The position numbers and the translations under genes were made by a program. 64,000 bases of DNA. Origin: Sphingomonas yabuuchiae. GTDB taxonomy: Bacteria; Pseudomonadota; Alphaproteobacteria; Sphingomonadales; Sphingomonadaceae. Of the stretch, positions 8,146 through 15,052 are shown piece by piece. The notes beneath the pieces are model-generated. The model was given only the letters and a program-made list of their open reading frames with translations. It made no database searches and was not told where the DNA came from. The stretch covers positions 1 through 64,000 of the forward strand of contig NZ_LDTF01000017.1 of NCBI RefSeq assembly GCF_001477495.1. Reading direction: 5' to 3'. Each line of letters starts with the position of its first letter. Within the stretch, counting starts at the first letter, position 1.

Positions 8146-8868
8146 ATGGATGGGCAACGCAAACCTACCGCTGCCGAAAAGGCTGACCACAAAATCACTT
8201 CTGAGGTGAATGGCGAGCGCGACAGCTGGCCAGTTCGTCTAATCGGCGCGGCCAGTGAGATTGGTGATCAGTCGCAGATGCAGATAATCTGCGCAGCCAC
8301 GGTCGCAGACGGTATCGCGCGCCGGGATCTGCACCTAACCAGCACGGGCTTCAGGATGCTTGCGGCGCACACGCTTGCCACCTGGGCCAAGAGCCGGATT
8401 AAAGCCGTGATCAACCGCAGGCGCCCGAAGGACGGTAATGATCCAAGGCTGCGGGAAGGCGATAGCGACAGTCACGACGAGAATTCGTTCCCGTCTGGTC
8501 ACAGTGCCGGTGCGGTCGCGGTCGGAGAGGCAATCGCGCGAGCATATCCAGATCATGCGGCCGCGGCCCGTGGTGCCGCACTATCAGTATCCGTCGTACA
8601 GGTGCCGCGCGGAACGCATTATGCGGGCGATGTCCTGGCCGGGATCGCCATTGGCCTGATCGCTGAACGAATGAGCGATGCGGCGATCGATTTAGCGGTG
8701 CGATGGGTTAAGCGGGGGCTTGCAAAGCCGCAGTGTTCGATCGGTGGCGACGACGCGACGCCGGTCATCAGTCTTGCAGGGGCGCTGTCGTCGCCTCGGC
8801 TTCAGCAAGATGGCAAAGACGTGGGATCATCCCAACCGCGTTTTATTGACCTGAGTTTATTGCATTAA
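8146..8868 (+). CDS. PAP2-superfamily phosphatase
   Basis: 240 residues. The three PAP2 motifs are present in order: KAVINRRRP (K-x6-RP), FPSGHSAG (PSGH) and VPRGTHYAGDVLAG (R-x3-H-x3-D, nucleophile His and its Asp partner). It removes phosphate from lipid phosphates such as phosphatidic acid or undecaprenyl pyrophosphate, or from small phosphoesters. Only weak hydrophobic segments are visible, so it is one of the compact forms. The start at ATG 8146 has a poor Shine-Dalgarno. It stands alone, 140 bp after the kinase gene. The substrate cannot be told from sequence. Confidence 0.85.
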   Translation: MDGQRKPTAAEKADHKITSEVNGERDSWPVRLIGAASEIGDQSQMQIICAATVADGIARRDLHLTSTGFRMLAAHTLATWAKSRIKAVINRRRPKDGNDPRLREGDSDSHDENSFPSGHSAGAVAVGEAIARAYPDHAAAARGAALSVSVVQVPRGTHYAGDVLAGIAIGLIAERMSDAAIDLAVRWVKRGLAKPQCSIGGDDATPVISLAGALSSPRLQQDGKDVGSSQPRFIDLSLLH

Positions 8869-8964
8869 CTCAGCCAAGAGGCCCTTATGCCTCATGATGG
8901 GATCGCCCCTGAGGACGGAGCTGTATGACGTCGTGCCTACACGTCTGCGATGTAGAATGGCTTG

Positions 8965-9501
8965 ATGACCCAAATGGGTGACATCGACCTGCCTGACGGC
9001 ATCGAGGAGCGGCATGTGGCACCTGTGCGAGGAATTCGGGCGCACGCCAGTCCGCTTGCATTCATCGTGCTAGGCACGGCTATGGCAGTTGCGGCGACTG
9101 GGCTGCTCGGCGGTACACCAGCGCCCGTCACGTCTGTTTCTGCGCCCGCCGCTTCATTGGAATTGAAGGTCGCCCGGCCGCTGCGTAGCGGCTTGTTCTT
9201 CGAAACCCATATCCGGGTCACCGCCCGACAAGCCATTGCCAAGGCCGTAATTGGCGTGGACGCATCCCTATGGCGCGATCTGACCATCAACAGCCAAGTA
9301 CCAGCCCCCGCCAACGAGAGCTTCAAGGACGGGCAATTTCGCTTTGAATATGGCCCACTGAAAGCGGGGGAGACGTTGGAGGTCAAAATAGACGGCCAGA
9401 CAAATCCGCCACTAATCGGGCGCGTAGCAGGAAACGTCACGCTTCTGGATGACGACACCCCCCTGACCAAGGCCCATGTCACCATCCCGGTCCTGCCATA
9501 A
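8965..9501 (+). CDS. membrane-anchored beta-rich protein paired with the DUF421 gene
   Basis: About 178 residues from ATG 8965 (MTQMGDIDLPDG; a TTG lies one codon upstream). A single hydrophobic anchor (about 29-50, PLAFIVLGTAMAVAATGLLG) is followed by an extracytoplasmic part that looks beta-sandwich-like (LELKVARPLRSGLFFETHIR; FRFEYGPLKAGETLEVKIDG). The stop TAA overlaps the next ATG (TAATG), so it is coupled to the DUF421 membrane protein and probably forms a complex with it on the periplasmic side. No family name assigned. Confidence 0.7.
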   Translation: MTQMGDIDLPDGIEERHVAPVRGIRAHASPLAFIVLGTAMAVAATGLLGGTPAPVTSVSAPAASLELKVARPLRSGLFFETHIRVTARQAIAKAVIGVDASLWRDLTINSQVPAPANESFKDGQFRFEYGPLKAGETLEVKIDGQTNPPLIGRVAGNVTLLDDDTPLTKAHVTIPVLP

Positions 9502-9983
9502 TGGACATCGTCCTACGGGCTTCCGTCACATTCGCGGCGCTCTACTTGTTGCTGCGGTTGCTGGGGAAACGCGAGATCGGCCAGCTGACGCCATTCGAAT
9601 TAGTGGTCATCGTGGTGATGGGCGACCTGGTCCAGCAAGGCGTCACGCATAATGACTTCAGCCTCACCGGATCGATCCTGGCGATCGCCACGTTCGCCTT
9701 CTGGGCCTTGGTAATGAGCTGGGCGACCTATCTCTCGCCCAGGCTGGAAACGCTCTTGGATGGTCGGCCGCAGGTCATCATTCGAGATGGCGAACTGATC
9801 GAGGCGAATCTCCGCCGCGACCGCATCACGCGCGCAGAGGTCGAAGCCGAGATGCGCCTAGCGGGCATCGCCCACATGAATCAGGTCGCCTGGGCTATCC
9901 TGGAGACGCAGGGCAAGATCAGTTTCATCCGCAAAGATGGTGGTGAGGTGAAGCCCGACGACGATGACGCTGGTACCGCGTAA
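9501..9983 (+). CDS. DUF421 (YetF-type) membrane protein
   Basis: 160 residues. The N-terminus has hydrophobic segments (RASVTFAALYLLLRLLGKRE; SILAIATFAFWALVMSWATY) around the family signature LGKREIGQLTPFELVVIVVM. The cytoplasmic C-terminal domain has GRPQVIIRDGELIEANLRRD and the typical LAGIAHMNQVAWAILETQGK ending. This is the ordinary length and layout of DUF421 proteins, which form oligomers in the inner membrane; their function is still unsettled. Coupled to the upstream anchored protein through a TAATG overlap. Confidence 0.88.
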   Translation: MDIVLRASVTFAALYLLLRLLGKREIGQLTPFELVVIVVMGDLVQQGVTHNDFSLTGSILAIATFAFWALVMSWATYLSPRLETLLDGRPQVIIRDGELIEANLRRDRITRAEVEAEMRLAGIAHMNQVAWAILETQGKISFIRKDGGEVKPDDDDAGTA

Positions 9984-10057
9984 CGCCATGCGCTCCGTCA
10001 CGATGGCGGAAACCCTGTCTCGGACAAATCGTTCGGCGGGGGTGTAGGAGAAGATCG

Positions 10058-10417
10058 ATCGCCCATGCCAGCAACGTCGTCTATTGCGACGGACCAAACA
10101 GCCCCCACGCTTTCGACATCATCCCGCTTCAGCCGCGAAACGGGACACTTGATGCGAAATGCCCGATCTGTCGGGGATACGGGCAATGGAACACCGAGAT
10201 CGATCTGGTCAGCTTTCGGTGCAAGCGGGCGATATGCGATTATTGCCACGGGGCCGGGTGGATCGAGACGGGGAATGACCCGGTTGGCCATGCCGACATC
10301 ACCATGTCGCCAGAAGGTTATCCGCAATGGGTGATCGCATTTGAGCCGCACCAAGACCCAGAGCGTCCTGTATCTGATCCGGCAGCCCCGCTGTCGCCCA
10401 ACCAGATCGATCGCTAG
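10058..10417 (+). pseudogene. zinc-ribbon-type hypothetical protein without a usable start codon
   Basis: A plus-strand frame encodes a convincing small protein that ends at the TAG 10415-10417: YCDGPNSPHAFDIIPLQPRN, then CPICRGYGQW and CKRAICDYCHGAGW (CxxC pairs of a zinc ribbon), then SPEGYPQWVIAFEP. The frame is open back to a stop near 9970 but contains no ATG, GTG or TTG before the conserved part; ATC at 10058 is simply where the recognisable sequence begins. Either the 5' end was lost or shifted next to the DUF421 gene, or initiation is unusual. Sphingomonads carry similar small proteins as far as I recall. Confidence 0.5.
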
Positions 10418-10422
10418 GCGGC

Positions 10423-10545
10423 TCATTCAACAGGCGTCTTCCTTCGTTCGACCAAGCCGCCATAGGCAGCGATTGCCCCGACGACAATTTCGGACACCAA
10501 ATTGATGGCCTGCGCATGCCAAGCATGATGGCCGCTGTTCGCCAT
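10423..10545 (-). CDS. 40-residue ORF, possible gene remnant
   Basis: Minus-strand ORF starting MANSGHHAWHAQAINLVSEI and ending in the basic LVERRKTPVE. One short hydrophobic helix (NLVSEIVVGAIAAYGGLV) could sit in a membrane. The frame continues upstream with plausible coding sequence (SDLHDNGLRARSD) but no start, so this may be the tail of a broken gene. It is convergent with the start-less zinc-ribbon frame, 5 bp away. Low confidence. Confidence 0.3.
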   Translation of the reverse strand: MANSGHHAWHAQAINLVSEIVVGAIAAYGGLVERRKTPVE

Positions 10546-10713
10546 GTCGGAACGTGCCCGCAAACCGTTATCGTGCAAGTCGGAGGGTTGGAAGCGACCA
10601 ACAAAAGTGTCAGGCTCAGATTAATTTTAATAGGCGTGCGTATTTGGCGCATTGCCGCCAGGAGCTAGTCAGGGAATAACTTCGACACCAACGGAAAATT
10701 GGGGGGCGGCGCA

Positions 10714-11112
10714 ATGCATCATGGGCTGATGACAATTTTGACCGTTAGTCTAGCACTCGGTGGATGCGGGGCACCCAAAGCATCCCAAAATCAGACTGTT
10801 GATCGACCGGCTGTTGAAGCCCAAGCTTCGATTGATTCATCTGCAACAGGTTTCAGCGAAGATGAGGCCCATGACCGGGCCACTGACACCCTGGCGTCCA
10901 TGTCGTTCGACGACGTAGCTGACGGAACCATGTGCACGGGGGACTGCGAAGGCCACGACGCCGGGTTCGAATGGGCGAAGGAGAATGGCTATACTGATGC
11001 GTCGTCTTGCAGCGGCGATAGCCAGTCCTTCATCGAGGGATGCGAGGCGTACGCGGCGGCGTTCGAGCGACAGGTGCAGGAAGAGCTGAAGGGTGAAGCG
11101 GACGCCACCTAA
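10714..11112 (+). CDS. small putative lipoprotein
   Basis: 132 residues from ATG 10714, chosen because a GGGGGG stretch lies just upstream and because it gives a good lipobox: MTILTVSLALGGCGAP, with Cys about residue 18. The mature part is acidic with four cysteines (MCTGDCEGHDAGFEW, SSCSGDSQSFIEGCEAYAAA), likely two disulfides in the periplasm. The motif CTGDCEGHDAGFEWAKENG recalls small secreted cysteine proteins of unknown role. Its TAA and the TAG of the convergent 2.6-kb gene overlap, so the two genes end within four bases of each other. Confidence 0.72.
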   Translation: MHHGLMTILTVSLALGGCGAPKASQNQTVDRPAVEAQASIDSSATGFSEDEAHDRATDTLASMSFDDVADGTMCTGDCEGHDAGFEWAKENGYTDASSCSGDSQSFIEGCEAYAAAFERQVQEELKGEADAT

Positions 11113-13715
11113 TTACTGTTCCGCTCCGTGGGTGCCCGCGTCAGGTTGACGCTGGTGGGCACGAAACGGCCACTCTTGCCCGCATCGACAAACTGGCGGA
11201 CGAACTCCTGCGCTTGCTGGTCGATCTTACGGGCAGACGCAGGTGTGCCGTCGTAGCGCAGGATACCGTCAAGCGTGCGGCGGGTGGCGGCTTGCTCACT
11301 CGCCTTCGCCAGTAGATTTGAACCGCTGTCCAGAACAGTGCTGAATCCGGGCACGAACGCGCTGACGCGGGTCCCTGCGCCTTTAAGAAAGTTCAAGATC
11401 TTCATCGCTGTCCCGCTCGGGTTGACCGTGCCGCTGATCGGGATCGTCGCGTTGCCGATGATCCGACGCAGCTTCATCAAGCCATTGAACTGCTCCTGAT
11501 CAAGCAGTTCGCGCAGTTTCAGTGGGCCAAACCGCTCGATCGCACTGTTCAGCTTTGCACCGCTGACCACATCGCCGATCTGGCCATTGCCGTGGTTGAC
11601 GTTACGCGAGATTGCGCTGTCGAAAATGTCTGCGAGGCCCTGATGCTGAATCGCCGCCCATGCCTGCCGAGACGATGGTGTATTGCTCGACAGCAGCACC
11701 GCCTTAACCCGCCGCAGGTTGGACACACCGTCCTTGCCAGCGCCCAGGACCTGAGCGATTGCTTTCTCGGGCAGATGGACGTCGGTTTCGGTCCCGCGCT
11801 TCACTGCGATCAGGTTGTCGATGATGTCCTTGGCGTTGAACGTCTGGCGCTGCTGCCGATGAGCGGCGCGGGCAGCTTGATAACGCGCGCCGACCATCCC
11901 GCCTTCGTCGCTTGATTGCGCCAGCGCGGCTTCCAACGCATCGTCAATCGCGGGCTTGATGGACTGCGAAAGCCGAGAATCGTCCTGAAGGTAGAGGCTG
12001 TTGATTGACTTGCGCAGGTCTTCGGCATTGGCGGCCGTCAGCTGGCGGGGTTGGCCACGAAAAGATACCGTTGAGCCGTCGTCGAGCGTGACGCGCGTGA
12101 TGCCAACCTCGTTCATGGGCGCGGCTTCACCGATCAGCGCATAACGTGCCAACTCCTCCTCGATCGACTTCTTGACCAGCGGCTTCACGCGAGCGCTGAT
12201 CAGAACATCGGTCGCGGCATTGCGGATGCCGTCAGTTTCGAGGGGGAGGGCTACCCCACCTGCCTCTTCGGCTAGGCGGTATAGGCGCGCAACACCTTCC
12301 TGCCCGGCGTCCCGAAGGTCGCGAACGGCGTCGCGCACTTGCTTACCGCGATCAGCAGCATTGCCAGCATCAGGGCCGAATGCCGAGCGGAACCGCGTTA
12401 TTGCGTTTTGAATCTGCTCCTGCTGCTGACGAAAGAACCCGCGCGCCTGTTCGCCTTCGTTCGTGGCGGACACACGCAGTGAATTCTCGTCGTTTTGGAC
12501 CCGGAAGTCTTGTTCCGCCTGTCCCCGCGTAAGCCGAATGCCTTCGCTAGCTGCTTCGTCATAGCGCTGGTGCGGTGTCGAAGGCGGTGTGTTGTCGACC
12601 TGGCGAGGAAGACGATCGCCGATACCGTCGACAATGGCCTGAGTGCGATCGTTGAGGTTCGACGGTTGGGGTGACTGGGGCTGCTGCTGCACAGGTCTGG
12701 ACGCATCGCCTTCCATCCCTTGCGGGCGATTGCGGGCGGCTTCCCGCGCCGTCTGCCGATCAGCAGGACTGCGAGGATCACGATTCCCCGACGCCCGCAC
12801 ACGAGCATAAGCATCCAGCACGTCGCCTTCGGTCGTTCCCGCGCGCATCGCCATGTCGTAGGCCTCAGGCGTCAGGCGGCCGTCGCGACCTAAGGCGACG
12901 GCAGCGGGCACCCGTGTTGCGAACGCTCGCGCCGCGCCAACGGCGCCCCCTATGCCCCCAGCCAGGCCGCCAACGATTGCGCCAGGCGTTCCCGCCACAT
13001 CCCGCCCGCCTTCAGTTCCCAGCCCGCTGGTCATGCCCGATACGGCATCGACGGCCGGGTTGGATGCCACCTGACGTGCGACATAGCCCGTCATGCCGCC
13101 CGCTCCACCCGCGAGCGAGCCAATGCCCGCGCCTGCAAGGCCTGTCGCACCACCTTCCGCTATAGCGCTCAAATAGTGTTCAAGTTTAGTGACCGGGGCG
13201 GGCGCACCCGACCACTCGCGGAACGTTTTACCGAGATCCGTGCTGAGGTTGCTGCCGGTCAGGTAATTGATACCGGCGTTGAGCGGGTTCGCGACGAAGC
13301 CAAGAGCGTTTCCAACACCCGCAGCGACGTCTCCGACACCTCGGTACAGGGCCTGCCCAACTGTCTCGGGTGCAGGCCCCACCTCGGGCATCTCATTGAC
13401 GGTGCGAACACCAAACTCCCGGCCCTGTCGCGCGGCCGCCAGCGCCTGGTCGATATTCGGCACCGCGGCTGGATCGATTCCCTGTGATTGTAGGAAGGCG
13501 TTGATGTCGTCACGCGACGCCTGCGCCTGAATAAGAGAGGTCAGTCGCGCGCGAATGGCCTTGTCGTCCATCCGTGTCGGCTGCACTTCCGCATTCGCAG
13601 GCAGCTCTTCAAAGCCTTCCGGGATCGGATCGATCTGCGCGTCAGCGGGCAATTCCTGAAAGCCGCTGGGTACGCCGCGTCGATCGTCGACAACCTGACC
13701 GGGCGAATTTACCAT
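11109..13715 (-). CDS. large phage-ejection-like protein
   Basis: 868 residues from ATG 13715 (MVNSPGQVVDDRRG). The N-terminus holds two imperfect repeats, GFQELPADAQ and GFEELPANAE. Next come an Ala/Gly-rich segment with hydrophobic stretches (about 150-290, e.g. GGATGLAGAGIGSLAGGAGG and GGLAGGIGGAVGAARA), then a long charged helical region with Gln-rich coiled coil (RQQQEQIQNAITRFRSAFG). Large helical proteins with a glycine-rich membrane-active patch are typical internal or ejection proteins of podoviruses, and that is my tentative reading. No other virion gene is nearby. Its start overlaps the stop of the RHH gene (TAATG). Confidence 0.6.
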   Translation of the reverse strand: MVNSPGQVVDDRRGVPSGFQELPADAQIDPIPEGFEELPANAEVQPTRMDDKAIRARLTSLIQAQASRDDINAFLQSQGIDPAAVPNIDQALAAARQGREFGVRTVNEMPEVGPAPETVGQALYRGVGDVAAGVGNALGFVANPLNAGINYLTGSNLSTDLGKTFREWSGAPAPVTKLEHYLSAIAEGGATGLAGAGIGSLAGGAGGMTGYVARQVASNPAVDAVSGMTSGLGTEGGRDVAGTPGAIVGGLAGGIGGAVGAARAFATRVPAAVALGRDGRLTPEAYDMAMRAGTTEGDVLDAYARVRASGNRDPRSPADRQTAREAARNRPQGMEGDASRPVQQQPQSPQPSNLNDRTQAIVDGIGDRLPRQVDNTPPSTPHQRYDEAASEGIRLTRGQAEQDFRVQNDENSLRVSATNEGEQARGFFRQQQEQIQNAITRFRSAFGPDAGNAADRGKQVRDAVRDLRDAGQEGVARLYRLAEEAGGVALPLETDGIRNAATDVLISARVKPLVKKSIEEELARYALIGEAAPMNEVGITRVTLDDGSTVSFRGQPRQLTAANAEDLRKSINSLYLQDDSRLSQSIKPAIDDALEAALAQSSDEGGMVGARYQAARAAHRQQRQTFNAKDIIDNLIAVKRGTETDVHLPEKAIAQVLGAGKDGVSNLRRVKAVLLSSNTPSSRQAWAAIQHQGLADIFDSAISRNVNHGNGQIGDVVSGAKLNSAIERFGPLKLRELLDQEQFNGLMKLRRIIGNATIPISGTVNPSGTAMKILNFLKGAGTRVSAFVPGFSTVLDSGSNLLAKASEQAATRRTLDGILRYDGTPASARKIDQQAQEFVRQFVDAGKSGRFVPTSVNLTRAPTERNSN

Positions 13716-13897
13716 TATGCAGCACACCCCGCAGACGGCTTGGGTGCGCGTCCATCACGGGCCACCTCATTTCGGACGGCGCTTCGGACCAGTTCAGAAA
13801 GTGACATCCCGTCACGTGCCGCCTTATCGGCGGCTTGACGTAGCAAGATGTCACTGGCCCGAAGTTGAATTTTGGCGTTGAGGGTTCGCGTGGTCAT
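13715..13897 (-). CDS. small ribbon-helix-helix-like protein
   Basis: 60 residues: strand NAKIQLRASDILLRQAADKA, then helices GMSLSELVRSAVRNEVARDG, matching the RHH plan of CopG/Arc/MobC-type proteins. It could regulate the element or act as a relaxosome accessory, but no relaxase is seen. Stop and next start overlap (TAATG), so it is co-translated with the ejection-like protein. The upstream gap 13898-13972 contains a small inverted repeat CCTATC/GATAGG (13969-13989). Confidence 0.65.
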   Translation of the reverse strand: MTTRTLNAKIQLRASDILLRQAADKAARDGMSLSELVRSAVRNEVARDGRAPKPSAGCAA

Positions 13898-13972
13898 GAT
13901 TGGCCCCTGATTGCTTGGGGACCTTTGTATGGCATCTGTCAGACACGCTCACCGGTGTCTTTTGGTGTCCTA

Positions 13973-14161
13973 TCACGCCGCTTGATAGGTGTTCCGGTCC
14001 TTTGCAGGGCGGCAGAATCGAACCGTGATCAGACGCTCATTGCCTGATACGGGGGGCGGCGCCGGATCTGGCTCCCAATCATTCACGAAGTGCAGGCGCA
14101 CACCGGTCTCGTTGCCCGTTGTGGTCGATTCCAATCGTTCAATGCGGCGCTTAATCGTCAT
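13973..14161 (-). CDS. small protein with N-terminal R-L-x-x-L-E helix (third of three)
   Basis: 62 residues, MTIKRRIERLESTTTG followed by VRLHFVNDWEPDPAPPP and a beta-like end (RLITVRFCRPAKD). Its start has a Shine-Dalgarno GGAGAG. The opening RIERLE is the same short helix that opens the next two upstream genes (RLTKLE, RLARLE), so the three look like modular members of one small family. Function unknown. Confidence 0.55.
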   Translation of the reverse strand: MTIKRRIERLESTTTGNETGVRLHFVNDWEPDPAPPPVSGNERLITVRFCRPAKDRNTYQAA

Positions 14162-14172
14162 GATCGTCTCTC

Positions 14173-14406
14173 CTACAGGTCGTCGTCGCCGGGCAGCATG
14201 CAGGCGATAAGCCGCTGCTGACCAGGGTTGCGGGTGCCCTCGATTGCCGCACGATAGGCGTCAGGGTGCATGGCGTTGGGGTAGGTCCCAGCGGATTGGC
14301 TGAAGGCTTCCTCATATCGCGCGATGGCCGCTTCACGTTCGGCCGGTGACAGCCCGCTTCCGTCGGTGCGCTCCTCGAGCTTGGTCAGGCGGGTACGCAA
14401 GGTCAT
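14173..14406 (-). CDS. small protein with N-terminal R-L-x-x-L-E helix (second of three)
   Basis: 77 residues from ATG 14406 (MTLRTRLTKLEERTDG); the open frame extends further upstream, but this start forms an ATGA overlap with the preceding gene. After the shared helix it has LSPAEREAAIARYEEAFSQS and ends in an acidic GDDDL. Predicted helical and soluble. Unknown function; the tandem arrangement and shared N-terminal motif with its neighbours are its main feature. Confidence 0.58.
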   Translation of the reverse strand: MTLRTRLTKLEERTDGSGLSPAEREAAIARYEEAFSQSAGTYPNAMHPDAYRAAIEGTRNPGQQRLIACMLPGDDDL

Positions 14407-14621
14407 GCCATCATCCCCCGTTCGCTGAGCCAGTGGCGTGCCTCTGCATTCTGACGTGATAGGTCGATGGGTGCCCCGGATTGGACGCGCTGCCACTCTG
14501 CATCGGCTTGGTTTTTCTCGGCCTCGGTCAAGGACTCTCCCAGCCAGCGACGGATGTGCGCAGGGAGCGGGCCAGCGGCTGACTGCTCAAGGCGGGCGAG
14601 TCGGATGTTAATAGAGGGCAT
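14403..14621 (-). CDS. small protein with N-terminal R-L-x-x-L-E helix (first of three)
   Basis: 72 residues: MPSINIRLARLEQSAAG, then HIRRWLGESLTEAEKNQADA and a C-terminal helix (RQNAEARHWLSERGMMA). The start overlaps the stop of the DUF5681 gene as TGATG. Small, helical and soluble. The N-terminal RLARLE segment is shared with the two downstream genes. Unknown function; could be an accessory to the DUF5681 protein immediately upstream. Confidence 0.58.
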   Translation of the reverse strand: MPSINIRLARLEQSAAGPLPAHIRRWLGESLTEAEKNQADAEWQRVQSGAPIDLSRQNAEARHWLSERGMMA

Positions 14622-15052
14622 CAGTTCTTCTCCTCCAATGCCGCGATCCGGGCTTCCAGATCGCCAGTTTCAACAATTGCCTTGTGTGCCGTCAGCAGCG
14701 CCATGATGCGGCCGCCTTCGTCCGGGGTAACGTCGCCTGCGGATATTGCCGCCAGGACAGCCGCTGACGCCTCGACCGCATCGGCGGCCGATCGAACCGG
14801 GGGCAGTTCGATCGATACCGGCGCGTCCCGACGGGGCGGGGCCAGCCGATCCAGGCATAGGCGCAAGGCAACGGTGTCGCCCGCCAGTGCCTTGTCGATC
14901 GCTGCCTTGGTTAGGGCTTCGTGCTGGCCCTCCAGCAGCGCTTCGATGGCGCGAGTGACACGGTGACGCGCGCCCTTGGGTTTGCCTGGGTTGCCCTTCT
15001 CGAACGGCTTGCCACGCGTAATTGCGCGCTCAGTTCGCGCCTCATCGTTCAT
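14621..15052 (-). CDS. DUF5681-type protein, small-terminase-like by context
   Basis: 143 residues from ATG 15052 (MNDEARTERAITRG; a TTG precedes it). The basic segment FEKGNPGKPKGARHRVTRAI is the DUF5681 hallmark (GNPGxxKG), followed by ALLEGQHEALTKAAIDKALA, GDTVALRLCLDRLAPPRRDA and a C-terminal coiled coil (DLEARIAALEEKN). Proteins of this kind occur in phages and islands, often in the small-terminase position, so DNA recognition for packaging is possible but unproven. Its start overlaps the stop of the primase/helicase gene (TGATG). Confidence 0.65.
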   Translation of the reverse strand: MNDEARTERAITRGKPFEKGNPGKPKGARHRVTRAIEALLEGQHEALTKAAIDKALAGDTVALRLCLDRLAPPRRDAPVSIELPPVRSAADAVEASAAVLAAISAGDVTPDEGGRIMALLTAHKAIVETGDLEARIAALEEKN

